64,000 nucleotides of DNA, taken from contig JAVBMC010000014.1 in the NCBI GenBank assembly GCA_031552845.1, positions 43,019 to 107,018 of the forward strand. The letters are read 5' to 3'. A model generated the notes under the pieces. The model did not search any database and was not told the DNA's origin. It was given only the letters and a program-made list of their open reading frames with translations. The DNA is from JAVBMC01 sp031552845. GTDB lineage: Bacteria > Verrucomicrobiota > Kiritimatiellia > RFP12 > DVOR01. Positions 51,201 through 59,165 of this stretch are shown here, one piece after another. The number at the start of each line of letters is the position of its first letter. The first letter of the stretch is position 1. A program made the position numbers and the translations under genes.

Positions 51201-51319
51201 TGACATTGTTCGTTGTACCGGCCGCGTACCTTGTGTTTGCCCGACATCAAAAACCACCGCATGCCCGTGAAAAGGAATTGCTGGCATTGGAGGCTCGTAC
51301 GGCAGGGGGCGCGAAATGA
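48206..51319 (+). CDS. RND inner-membrane efflux transporter (HAE1-type)
   Basis: 1037 residues, trimeric proton-driven pump. NICRLAIVRPVATIVLMLVLL (TM1), RVSRILSRLPDESDAP, GMVVDDAIVVLENVQRRI (TM4 with the proton-relay aspartates), FSEFAVAMTAAVTFSSLVAVTLTPLMCARLL, and C-terminal AAKNGILIVEFANQLRDEGH, RLRPILMTGIS. Nearest to AcrB/MdtC-like multidrug or hydrophobe pumps. It lies 2 bp after the adaptor and overlaps the channel gene by 4 bp. The substrate cannot be told. Confidence 0.95.
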   Translation: MNICRLAIVRPVATIVLMLVLLVFGTISFKRLAVREFPDIELPIVTVRTTYPGASAAVIESKITPIIENTVSGIDGLVSISSMTRDGLSVVTMEFGVERDPDMAANDVRDRVSRILSRLPDESDAPVIYKYDSEAVQSMVIGVTSTEMDRMQLTDYLDRYIVDRFSVVDGVANVVISGAKEQAMRIWLNPSAMAARNITVEDVEAALNAENVEYPAGRIESAEREFIVRVSRQYFTPEDFRRLVISRRANGDLIRMQDIAEVRLEPKLMRSHFEINGEPMVGLSIYKQSKGNVLIISAAVRQLLEDIRPTLPPGMTISIRRDEANFIRASIDEVRESLMIAAGLVILIVFLFLGTIRAALIPAMTVPISLVASCTVLYMCGYSINMLTLLALVLAIGMVVDDAIVVLENVQRRIREGEPPLFAAVHGSKQVLLAVIATTAVLVAVFLPISLWEGKTGKMFSEFAVAMTAAVTFSSLVAVTLTPLMCARLLASADRVSFFGGLVNRVMVWCEKGYRSALHAVLGLRLLILLVFVGFCLFVVWAWKAIPAEYEPVEDRGFFSVSFRAPEGTGFYEMHRIADSAIPLMYSAILPNEFLYYTMALPNWDTGTDGAANTVQFTLDFTPWNQRSRNTVEILQSMRPKLAQLTTADPSPRLPSGIGAGGAPVQFVIGGPDYSDLVVWRDKIWEKLKDYPGFVDKNYDYKETTPQFLVQINRERAAELGVSASSIGAALEIMLGSKRVTTFLDRGQEYDVMLQAALENRRSPTDLSNIHIRSKTTTNPIPLDNLASIKEVGDAAQLSRYNRVRAITFFGNVAPGYSLNQVLDHLEHLVRTELPKETQIFYKGQSKDLRESTGSMYLVMGVSILLAYLVLAAQFESFISPLVVMFTVPLGMVGALAGLMFMGLTMNIFSQIGIIMLVGLAAKNGILIVEFANQLRDEGHEFYEALLSASTMRLRPILMTGISTVFGAIPLLLASGAGAASRRCLGAVVVYGGLSSCLLTLFVVPAAYLVFARHQKPPHAREKELLALEARTAGGAK

Positions 51320-52746
51320 GGCGCTGGAGATTGCTCTGCTTGGTGGCTGGGATGGTTGCCGTTTTATCCGGCTGCCGCCTCGGGCCGGATCATGTGCACC
51401 CGGAATTTGAAACACCATTGGACGTCGGCGTCTTTGCGACGACCAATGCGGCGAATCCGGCGGCGGAGTTAAGCGATTGGTGGCGGCGGCTTGACGACCC
51501 TGTACTGTCGGACTTGGTGACCGGCTGTCTGACGAATAACTTATCGCTGCGCCAAGGATTGCAACGCATCCGCCAAGCGCGTGCGCGCGTGTATCAGGCG
51601 CGTGCGGGATTCTGGCCGGAGGTGACCGGCACGGCTAACTACAACTATGGGCGGAAGTACGGCGAGCTCGACGGGCCGGGGTATAGCTCGACGGGCAGTG
51701 GTATCGCGGGTGAATGGGGCGGGACGTTTGTGGGCGGCTTTGATGCTGTCTGGGAGCTCGATATTTTTGGAGGCATCCGGCGCGAGGTCGAAGCGCGGAG
51801 CGCTGATTTGGCGGCGGTGAATTATTCGCAGTCCGATTTAGAAGTCAGCCTCGCTGCTGAAGTTGCCTCTTTGTATCTGGATGCCCGCATGTTGCAGGGA
51901 GTGTTGAATGTGACTCGTTCGAACTTGGTCACGCAGACACAATCCGCTGAGATTACCCGCAAGCGGTACCGTGCCAAATTTGTATCGGGCTTGGACGTTG
52001 CGAATGCCGAGGCGCAGGTTTCGACTACCATGGCGCAGCTGCCTGCATTGGAGTCCAGCTTGACGGAGACGGTGTTGCAGATTGAGCAGCTGTTAGGCGT
52101 TTTGCCGAATGCGTATTCGCTGCAGATTCTGCAGTCCGATACATTCCCTGTGCTGCCGTTGGAGCTGCCCCAAGTGCTGCCGAATGAATTGCTGCGCCGC
52201 CGGCCGGATGTACGTCAGGCCGAGATGATCTTGGCGGCGGCCACTGCCCGTGTGGGCGTGATGGAGAGCGAGATCTATCCGAAGTTTTCGCTGATTGGTT
52301 CAATCGGTGTTTCGTCGCCGGATATTGAGCACTGGACCGACTTTACCGACACCGTGCGTTTCGGGCCGCGTTTCAGCTGGAACATTTTCAATGCGGGGCG
52401 TATCCGTCAACAGGTTGAAGAGCGCAAAGCGCAGATGGAAGAACTTTTGCTGGGCTATCAAAAGACCGTCCTACGCGCCTATCACGAGGCAGAGTCTGCT
52501 TGGCAGTCTTACACCCGCGAGATGGAGCGCAGCGAGTCGTTGAATAACTCGGTGACATTCAATCAGCGGGCCGTCAAGATTTCACAGGAGCTTTACAAGA
52601 GCGGCATGTCGGACTATATGGACGTGCTGATCGCTCAACGTTCATTGCTGACCGCGCAGGATGCTTATGTGCGGCACCAAACCCTGTTAGCCCGCAAGCT
52701 GATCAGCCTCTACAAAGCGTTGGGCGGCGGCTGGCGGCAGTATTAA
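51316..52746 (+). CDS. Outer-membrane efflux channel lipoprotein (NodT/OprM type)
   Basis: 476 residues. Lipobox VLSGC after a basic start (RRWRLLCLVAGMVAVLSGC), then two TolC-like repeats: WWRRLDDPVLSDLV, NNLSLRQGLQRIRQARARVYQARAGFWPEV and RRRPDVRQAEMILAAATARVGVMESEIYPKFSLIGSIG. The third part of a complete tripartite pump operon. No regulator gene is adjacent. Confidence 0.94.
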   Translation: MRRWRLLCLVAGMVAVLSGCRLGPDHVHPEFETPLDVGVFATTNAANPAAELSDWWRRLDDPVLSDLVTGCLTNNLSLRQGLQRIRQARARVYQARAGFWPEVTGTANYNYGRKYGELDGPGYSSTGSGIAGEWGGTFVGGFDAVWELDIFGGIRREVEARSADLAAVNYSQSDLEVSLAAEVASLYLDARMLQGVLNVTRSNLVTQTQSAEITRKRYRAKFVSGLDVANAEAQVSTTMAQLPALESSLTETVLQIEQLLGVLPNAYSLQILQSDTFPVLPLELPQVLPNELLRRRPDVRQAEMILAAATARVGVMESEIYPKFSLIGSIGVSSPDIEHWTDFTDTVRFGPRFSWNIFNAGRIRQQVEERKAQMEELLLGYQKTVLRAYHEAESAWQSYTREMERSESLNNSVTFNQRAVKISQELYKSGMSDYMDVLIAQRSLLTAQDAYVRHQTLLARKLISLYKALGGGWRQY

Positions 52747-52776
52747 GCGTTCAAACTTTAACCGGCGGAAGGTGCT

Positions 52777-54213
52777 ATGGGTAGTATTATCGATCTGATT
52801 CAAGACTTTCCTGTTTCGTTCGGTGTCTTGGTCTATTGGGTGGCGACGCTGGCCACAACCTATCAAGTCGTGCGCCGTTCGGTCGATCCGCGCGGGTCGC
52901 TGTTGTGGTTGTTTGTCGTGTGGTCATTTCCGTTCGTCGGGCTGTTGATTTACTTTGTCTTTGGCGTCAACCGCGCGGAATCCATTTCGCTACGGCGTAA
53001 AAAAGCTGAGACCGTGCTGCAGGACGTCTGGACGCGTGCCCGTCCGGAGCCGCAGCGTTTGACCGGTGCGTTGTTTGAATTCAACTCCATTCTCGACCAG
53101 TACTGCGATAGCGAGCTGCGTGGCGATAACACCCTCAAATTATACGATGATGCTCCCGCGGCTATTGATATCATGCTAGGCGCCATCGGCGGCGCCCGCG
53201 AAACCATTAACATCTACTCTTACATCATCGGCACCGACACCATTGGCAGACGATTGATGGGGGCTCTGCTTGAACGCGCCAAGGCAGGCGTCGAAGTCCG
53301 GATCATGTACGACGGTTACGGCAGCCTGCGTGGACGGATGACAGGGTTCTTCCGGCGCTACAAACATCCCAATCTTCAGCACTCATTCTTCACCACCGCC
53401 ATGCCCCGTCGCGGACGCCTGCAGGCCAACATCCGCAATCACCGCAAGCTGCTGATTATCGATGGACGTACCGCCTTTACCGGCGGCATTAACTTCTACG
53501 ACACCTATCTCTCCGGCACGATCGATTTTCATTTCCGCATTGAAGGTTCCTGCGTGAGCGATCTGCAATACACATTCTTGAGGGATTGGTACTACATGAC
53601 TTCGGAGAGCGCCGACAAGCTGATGAGTGAAAAATTCTTTCCGGTTATTCATGGAAGAGGGCAGCAGCTCGTGCGTGTGCAAAACGGCGCGCCCACACCG
53701 ATCGGTTACGCAGCCACAGGCGATACCTTCTTTGGGTTGTTATCTGTGGCCAAGAAACAAGTGCTCGTCATCACGCCATACTTCGTGCCGACTCCGGAGC
53801 TCGCTTGTGCTTTGCGCGTGGCGAACATGCGTGGCGTCAATGTGCGGATATTAGTGCCGCATGAAAACAATCATGTCTCAATCTTCTATGCCGCCCGCGC
53901 TAACTACGCCAAGCTGTTGGAATCCGGCGTTGAAATCTTCGAACGCCGAGCCCCCTTCATTCATGCCAAAGCCATGCTGGTGGATGACGAGATCGCCATC
54001 ATCGGCTCGGCCAATCTCGACAGCCGCAGCTTGAACCTCAACTTTGAAACCAACCTTGTTGTGATGGATGGCAACTTCGCGTCAGATATGAAGATCGCGA
54101 TGTTGCAAGAGTTCGCACATGCCGACGCCATTCAATTCAACGAATGGGAACGTCGGCCGCTGCGTCAACGCCTTCTCGAAAACCTCTTCAACCTCCTGCA
54201 CCCCGCCATCTAA
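52777..54213 (+). CDS. cls: Cardiolipin synthase (PLD family)
   Basis: 478 residues. Two N-terminal membrane segments (SFGVLVYWVATLATTYQVV; LLWLFVVWSFPFVGLLIYFVFG) and two HKD motifs: NHRKLLIIDGRTAFTGG (about residue 220) and FIHAKAMLVDDEIAIIGSANLDSRS (about residue 395). Condenses phosphatidylglycerol to cardiolipin at the inner membrane. GGAAGG precedes the ATG; a bidirectional terminator follows. Confidence 0.94.
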   Translation: MGSIIDLIQDFPVSFGVLVYWVATLATTYQVVRRSVDPRGSLLWLFVVWSFPFVGLLIYFVFGVNRAESISLRRKKAETVLQDVWTRARPEPQRLTGALFEFNSILDQYCDSELRGDNTLKLYDDAPAAIDIMLGAIGGARETINIYSYIIGTDTIGRRLMGALLERAKAGVEVRIMYDGYGSLRGRMTGFFRRYKHPNLQHSFFTTAMPRRGRLQANIRNHRKLLIIDGRTAFTGGINFYDTYLSGTIDFHFRIEGSCVSDLQYTFLRDWYYMTSESADKLMSEKFFPVIHGRGQQLVRVQNGAPTPIGYAATGDTFFGLLSVAKKQVLVITPYFVPTPELACALRVANMRGVNVRILVPHENNHVSIFYAARANYAKLLESGVEIFERRAPFIHAKAMLVDDEIAIIGSANLDSRSLNLNFETNLVVMDGNFASDMKIAMLQEFAHADAIQFNEWERRPLRQRLLENLFNLLHPAI

Positions 54214-54235
54214 TACAAGCGGAACTAACAACGTA

Positions 54236-54263
54236 AAAAGGGTAACCGCTCGGTTGCCCTTTT
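54236..54263. terminator. Bidirectional terminator between cls and DUF2059-like gene
   Basis: Stem AAAAGGGTAACC (54236-54247) / GGTTGCCCTTTT (54252-54263), 12 pairs with one G-T, loop GCTC. A runs on one side and T runs on the other, so it can stop both converging transcripts. Confidence 0.85.
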
Positions 54264-54285
54264 ACATTTACGGAGTTGCTTACAG

Positions 54286-55290
54286 CTACTTGGCTTCGGC
54301 TTGCTTTTGCTTAAGCATTGCCCGCGTCGCTATTCTGATCTTTGTCATGCTAAGTTCAAAAAACTGCGGCATCTTTTTCTGTATGTTCAAGACCACCGCG
54401 CGGTTGGCGTCATCGTCGCCAATTGCTTTAATTTCATCTGTCGTGAACACCAGCACCATTACATCTTCCATAATCGCGAGCGTCGGTTTCAGTTCAGCCC
54501 CTTGAGAGGTGCCCGAAGAAGTACTCCATTGTGGCAACAATTTCTCTAGCTGCGCACCCTTGCGACTGAGATAATCTTTCGCGGCTGCTCGGCGGGCCTC
54601 TGGCGTATCGGTGCTATCCGAGGGAGGTGCCGGCGGTACATTGACTTTGGCTTCGTCTTCTAAGTCTCTGCGGAGCTCCATATACTGCGACCACCTCTTG
54701 CGTATCGTTCCAGCTTCCGGGGAGGTGTAACGTGTGACCAAAACGGCAATTTCGTTCGTGGTGAAGGAGTCAGCGATTTTAGCCATCGCCACACAAGCCT
54801 CTTTGAACTCCGGCGTGTTCTTGCGGACGGGGGGCAAATTCGCCTCTGCTCCTTTCTGTAGCAGGGCGTTGATTTCATCCGCGGTGAACATCTCTGACAT
54901 TTTATCAATCGCAGCATCGGCTTCTTTCAATGCTGCGGCTCTCTTCTTCATTCTCCTGAGTTCCGGTGATTTGTGATACTGCGTCAGAAAACTAATTTCA
55001 CTCAACGTGAATGTTTGCGCCATGGCTTGAATTGATGGAACATCGTCTGGAAGAAAGGGGGTATCATATGTTCTGAGTATTTCTTCGAAACTTTCACGTC
55101 CTCCCACCTTTTGCAACATACAGTCATCAAAAAATAAATCGATACTGTCGACTAATCTTTCTCGGCTTGATGTTGACACCCGCCCATATTCTTTGGCGGC
55201 GTCGAGGCGGGCTTCGAGTGTATCATTAGTCGTGGCGAAGCACGATGCGGAGATGCAAAACAACACGCCGGTGTAGAGCAGTCTTTTCAT
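54286..55290 (-). CDS. Secreted DUF2059-like protein with repeated domains
   Basis: 334 residues. Signal peptide MKRLLYTGVLFCISASCFA. Related in sequence to the three smaller proteins encoded just upstream (DTPEARRAAAKDY, FTLSEISFLTQYHKSPE, FTADEINALLQ, FTTNEIAVLVTRYTSPEAG), but it carries several copies of the short helical unit with an [FT]-x-D/N-E-I core, so it is likely a product of internal duplication. AAGGAGGAGAG before the ATG. Function unknown. Confidence 0.75.
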   Translation of the reverse strand: MKRLLYTGVLFCISASCFATTNDTLEARLDAAKEYGRVSTSSRERLVDSIDLFFDDCMLQKVGGRESFEEILRTYDTPFLPDDVPSIQAMAQTFTLSEISFLTQYHKSPELRRMKKRAAALKEADAAIDKMSEMFTADEINALLQKGAEANLPPVRKNTPEFKEACVAMAKIADSFTTNEIAVLVTRYTSPEAGTIRKRWSQYMELRRDLEDEAKVNVPPAPPSDSTDTPEARRAAAKDYLSRKGAQLEKLLPQWSTSSGTSQGAELKPTLAIMEDVMVLVFTTDEIKAIGDDDANRAVVLNIQKKMPQFFELSMTKIRIATRAMLKQKQAEAK

Positions 55291-55369
55291 AATCTCTCCT
55301 CCTTGTTTAAAACACGCGGAATGAGAATGCTGCCTTGGGGGAGACTGCTCCCCCAAGGCAGGCGAGGTG

Positions 55370-55882
55370 TTACTTTTGTGCAGGCTTGGTGGCGGGTGCC
55401 GGCATTGGTATGGATTTGGAATCGAGTGTGGCGGGGTTGAAGTTTTTCATCATGTCTTCCATCGCTTGCATCGCCACGCGTTCCATCTCTTTCGAAACAA
55501 TTGGCATATAAGCTGCAGTGAACGCGCCTGTTTTTTTGATGATAGACCGTCCTTCTGGAGAGGTATCAAACTTCGTCTTTGCAGTGATTTCATCCACCGT
55601 ATAGGTTTTAATCATAGCTTCGCGCAATCCATCTTCTATGACCTTCCAGTCAAGAGCCGCAACCATTTTATTTGCCATTTCTCGCGCTTCTTTAGGCATT
55701 TCCTCCTCATCGCCGACAGCCGTCATCCCGGCCATTATTGTGGTGTCTATGAATTGTTTAGTTGCGGGGACGGCTTTGAAGTAGGCTTCAGCAGCTGCTT
55801 TGCGGGCTTCGGGTGTATCGGTTGAGGCAAAGCTAATCATTGCGGCACACACGAACAGACACATACAGGTCATCTTTTTCAT
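55370..55882 (-). CDS. Secreted DUF2059 family protein
   Basis: 170 residues. Signal peptide MKKMTCMCLFVCAAMISFAS followed by DTPEARKAAAEAYFKAV, a helical core, and YTVDEITAKTKFDTSPEGRSIIKKTGAFTAAYMP, the DUF2059 signature region. Periplasmic. Very similar to the next gene upstream, including the signal peptide. Confidence 0.85.
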   Translation of the reverse strand: MKKMTCMCLFVCAAMISFASTDTPEARKAAAEAYFKAVPATKQFIDTTIMAGMTAVGDEEEMPKEAREMANKMVAALDWKVIEDGLREAMIKTYTVDEITAKTKFDTSPEGRSIIKKTGAFTAAYMPIVSKEMERVAMQAMEDMMKNFNPATLDSKSIPMPAPATKPAQK

Positions 55883-55958
55883 CAGTGGATCCTTATTTGG
55901 GGTTAAACATTACTTCGTGGATACATTTCATCCGGTTGAGAGCCGGAACATAAATGGA
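55883..55958 (-). repeat. Duplicated 76-bp spacer between DUF2059 genes (copy a)
   Basis: Same length as 56478-56553 and aligned along its length: CATCCGGTTGA..GCCGG followed by ACATAAA.GGA.TTATTT. CCGG...CCGG forms a short hairpin. This shows that the gene and its spacer were duplicated as a unit. Confidence 0.6.
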
Positions 55959-56477
55959 TTATTTCGTGGCGGCGGGTTGAGCTACGAGTGCAGGCGTTTG
56001 CGTCGGTGTGGCGGCGGAAGTGGGCTTCATTTTGATTGCTACGTTGGACATGACCTCGGCCATTGATTCGGCAATCATTTTAACGACCACGCGCCGTGCC
56101 TCTTCTGCGAGAGGTTTCATGTAGGCAGCCATGAACTCGGGGGTCTTTTGCATAATGGATTTGCCTTCCGGTGAAGCATGGAACTTGGTTATGGCATTGA
56201 TCTCGTCAACCGTATAAATTTTGACCATTGCCTCGCGCATTGCGGTTTCAACGAGGTTCCAGTTGATTTCGTCTAGGACTTTTTTGCTACTCGCGCGCTG
56301 CTCTTCGGGGAGGGATTTCATCGAGGCTTCTATTGTGCTGTCTACGAGCTGCTTGATAGCAGGGAAGGTTTTGACGTAAGCGTCAGCTGCCGCTTTGCGG
56401 GCTTCGGGTGTATCGGCCGCGGCGAAGCTGATCATTGCAGCGCATGCGAACAGAAACATACAGGTCATCTTCTTCAT
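55959..56477 (-). CDS. Secreted DUF2059 family protein
   Basis: 172 residues. Signal peptide MKKMTCMFLFACAAMISFAA, DTPEARKAAADAYVKTFP, YTVDEINAITKFHASPEGKSIMQKTPEFMAAYMKPL, then an Ala/Thr/Pro tail. A near paralogue of the gene at 55370, so it arose by recent tandem duplication. Function of DUF2059 is unknown. Confidence 0.86.
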   Translation of the reverse strand: MKKMTCMFLFACAAMISFAAADTPEARKAAADAYVKTFPAIKQLVDSTIEASMKSLPEEQRASSKKVLDEINWNLVETAMREAMVKIYTVDEINAITKFHASPEGKSIMQKTPEFMAAYMKPLAEEARRVVVKMIAESMAEVMSNVAIKMKPTSAATPTQTPALVAQPAATK

Positions 56478-56553
56478 GAGGGAGCCTTATCTGGAGTTGA
56501 GAATTATTTCGTGAACACATCCCATCCGGTTGACTGCCGGACACATAAAGGAA
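56478..56553 (-). repeat. Duplicated 76-bp spacer between DUF2059 genes (copy b)
   Basis: Partner of 55883-55958; the shared hairpin core CCGGTTGA..GCCGG is at about 56522-56536. Confidence 0.6.
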
Positions 56554-57009
56554 TTATTTTGTGACGGCAGGTTTAGCGGCGGGTGCCGCGGGCTGTTGTT
56601 TCTTTGCCATCGATGCGAGAACAATGCGCTGAACCTCTTCCATCATCTTGGGCATGTAGGCGTTGGTGAATTGCGGCATCTTCTTGAGGATGGATCGGCC
56701 TTCGGGCGAAGCATAGAAGGCGCGCATGGCATTGATCTCGTCCAAGGTGAAGGTTTGTATCATGGCGTCCATGATGATGGCTTCAAGCGGGGCAGGATTG
56801 ATGGCGGCGAGCGTTTCTTTTGCCTCTGCACGCGCTTGTGCCGGGAGTTGCGCCAAAACACTCGCGGACACTTGCTCGAGGGTTTTATCCAGCGGCATTA
56901 CCTTGAGGTAGACTTTGGCGGCTTCACGCCGGGCTTCGGGCGTATCTTCGGCGGCAAAACCGAGCAGGGCGCAACAGAGAATGGAACAAAGACAAACGGA
57001 CAATTTCAT
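56554..57009 (-). CDS. Secreted DUF2059 family protein
   Basis: 151 residues. Signal peptide MKLSVCLCSILCCALLGFAA, then EDTPEARREAAKVYLKV and FTLDEINAMRAFYASPEGRSILKKMPQFTNAYMPKM. More diverged from the two downstream copies. ATG 57009 follows AAAGGA; the open frame upstream is longer but without support. Confidence 0.86.
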   Translation of the reverse strand: MKLSVCLCSILCCALLGFAAEDTPEARREAAKVYLKVMPLDKTLEQVSASVLAQLPAQARAEAKETLAAINPAPLEAIIMDAMIQTFTLDEINAMRAFYASPEGRSILKKMPQFTNAYMPKMMEEVQRIVLASMAKKQQPAAPAAKPAVTK

Positions 57010-57099
57010 GGGCGCATTCCTTTCAACACGGTTGAGCATAACACAGCCCATTGGCGGAGTCAACCCAAAACGCAGTAATTCCGCCCGGCTTGTGTGCCT

Positions 57100-58668
57100 C
57101 TAGTCGTCCGGGACCGCTGCGGCCGAGAGCATGCCGTCCAAGGCGGAGGAGACAATGCCTCCGGAATATCCGGCACCTTCACCGCAGGGGTAGAGGCGCT
57201 TGAATGAGACGCTTTGGCGGGTTTCGGCATCCCGCGGGATGCGCACGGGGGACGAGGTGCGGCTTTCGACGCCGACGAGCACGGCCTCGGATGTATAATA
57301 GCCCGGCATCATGCGGTCGAATGTACGGATGCCTTCCAGCAGGCGTTTGCCGATGATGATTGGCAGCCACTCGTGCAGGGGTGATGATACCAAACCCGGG
57401 ATGTAGGATGATACCGGCAGATCAGCCGAGGCTCGCCGGTTGACAAAATCTGTCATCCGTTGCGCAGGCGCCTGCTGACCGCCGCCGCCGTTACGGTAAG
57501 CCAACTGTTCGAGCTGCTGTTGGAAATCCATCGCCTCCATCGGCCCCGAAAAGTCGGTATCCTTAAACTCCACCACCGTGCCGGCATTGGCAAACGGCGT
57601 GTTCCGCCGAGATGGAGACATGCCGTTGACGACAAACTCATTTTTCGCCGTTGCAGCCGGCACGATAAAACCGCCAGGGCACATGCAGAACGAATACACG
57701 GCGCGTCCGCTCGCTTGCGCGACGAGCGAATACTCCGCCGCCGGTAACAGATCCATTCGCGGATAACGGTGGTATTGAATACGGTTGATCAACGCTTGCG
57801 GATGCTCAATACGCACGCCTGCGGCGAATCCCTTCGCCTGCAACATCACGCCGCGGTATTCCAGCATCACATAAATGTCTCTCGCCGAGTGGCCGGTTGC
57901 CAGTAACACGGCGGCGCCTTCAATCTTATCGCCATTCTTCAACTCCACGCCCAGCACCGTATTGCCGGCGGTAATCAAATCCGCCACTTGCGCGTTGAAA
58001 TGAAACTCACCCCCATGCGCTTCAATCGTCTTGCGGATGTTGGCGATGATTCCCGGCAACACGTCAGAGCCGATATGCGGATGCGACTCATACAAAATAT
58101 TATCATTGGCGCCATGCGCAACCAACAGCTCAAGAATTTCATTGTTGTTGCCGCGCTTTTTCGAACGTGTGAAAAGCTTGCCGTCCGAGAACGCGCCCGC
58201 GCCGCCCTCGCCGAATCCATAGTTCGAGTGCGGATTCAAAACCTGTGTGCGCAACAACGCCGCCAAGTCGCGCTTGCGCTGACGTACGTCAGCCCCGCGC
58301 TCCAATAAAATTGGTTTAAACCCCCGCTCCAACAGCTTGAACGCCGCAAACAAACCCGCCGGTCCTGCGCCGACAATCACCACCGGCTTCTTCGGGTCCG
58401 CCTGCTTGAGCTTGGCGTACATGCGATTCTGAAACAGTTCCATTGGCGGCATTGTCATCTGCCCGTCAACATCAATCTCGTCAGAAACCTCAATCGCTAA
58501 ATTGATACGAACGCGCCCATGTCGCGCATCGACCGATCGATGGATCAGCCGAGTCATAATCGGCATTCCCGGGGGAATGCCAAGCTTCGCCCGAACAACA
58601 GGCACCCACCCCTCCATCGTAGAAGGGGCGGTCTCCGGAGAAAACTGAAATTGGTGTACAGCACGCAT
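57100..58668 (-). CDS. FAD-dependent oxidoreductase (COG2509 type)
   Basis: 522 residues. N-terminal domain, then the dinucleotide fold VVIVGAGPAGLFAAFKLLERG, SNYGFGEGGAGAFSDGKLFTRSKK, LLATGHSARDIYVML, VYSFCMCPGGFIVPA and C-terminal YPCGEGAGYSGGIVSSALDG, all hallmarks of this family of uncharacterised flavoproteins. The start is uncertain: ATG 58668 is chosen; a longer frame to 58737 adds a hydrophobic stretch. Substrate unknown. Confidence 0.88.
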   Translation of the reverse strand: MRAVHQFQFSPETAPSTMEGWVPVVRAKLGIPPGMPIMTRLIHRSVDARHGRVRINLAIEVSDEIDVDGQMTMPPMELFQNRMYAKLKQADPKKPVVIVGAGPAGLFAAFKLLERGFKPILLERGADVRQRKRDLAALLRTQVLNPHSNYGFGEGGAGAFSDGKLFTRSKKRGNNNEILELLVAHGANDNILYESHPHIGSDVLPGIIANIRKTIEAHGGEFHFNAQVADLITAGNTVLGVELKNGDKIEGAAVLLATGHSARDIYVMLEYRGVMLQAKGFAAGVRIEHPQALINRIQYHRYPRMDLLPAAEYSLVAQASGRAVYSFCMCPGGFIVPAATAKNEFVVNGMSPSRRNTPFANAGTVVEFKDTDFSGPMEAMDFQQQLEQLAYRNGGGGQQAPAQRMTDFVNRRASADLPVSSYIPGLVSSPLHEWLPIIIGKRLLEGIRTFDRMMPGYYTSEAVLVGVESRTSSPVRIPRDAETRQSVSFKRLYPCGEGAGYSGGIVSSALDGMLSAAAVPDD

Positions 58669-58737
58669 AACTAACAGAACTGACAGGAACACAACATCCC
58701 GCAAGCCTATTTTCAAAAGGCAGGGTTTAACCAGCAA

Positions 58738-59165
58738 TCAATACTCCACATAATACCATATTTTTCCAGCGATGCAATCCAAATTTTACAACTTTCAGAA
58801 TAAGCCCGTATTTACAGGGGCATTTCCACGCGAAACCGTTGCTCAGCTCTCAAGCAGCTGTTGTCTGTGAGCTGGCCTGAGGCGGGACTCTATGGCTGAT
58901 GGGGTGGTGTTGCGCCATGCTTGTATCAGGGGAGAATCCTGTGTGGGTTTCTGAAAAAACCAATACGGGTTTTTGTGTGAACCTGTACGGGTTTTGTTGA
59001 AAACCTGTATAGGTTTTGCTGTAAACCAATACGGGTTTTTTCGGGTGGAGGGATAGGTGAAGTCTGTCCGGCCGCTGTGCGGTTATTTGATGACGCGGTT
59101 ATATTTTCGGTTGCATTCATGTGGTTGCATGAACGTAAAAAGGTGGCAGCTTTATTGGAGGGAGA
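58738..59165. other. Intergenic region with 22-nt array
   Basis: About 430 bp. Holds the array at 58938-59047; otherwise no gene or terminator is evident. G/T-rich open frames that cross the end of this gap belong to composition, not to genes. Confidence 0.55.
58938..59047. repeat. Degenerate 22-nt tandem array, 5 units (array V)
   Basis: Units at 58938, 58960, 58982, 59004 and 59026, exactly 22 nt apart. Consensus CCTGTACGGGTTTTGTTGAAAA; units 2 and 5 begin CCAATACGGGTTTTT. The core ACGGGTTTT is best conserved. Confidence 0.8.
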
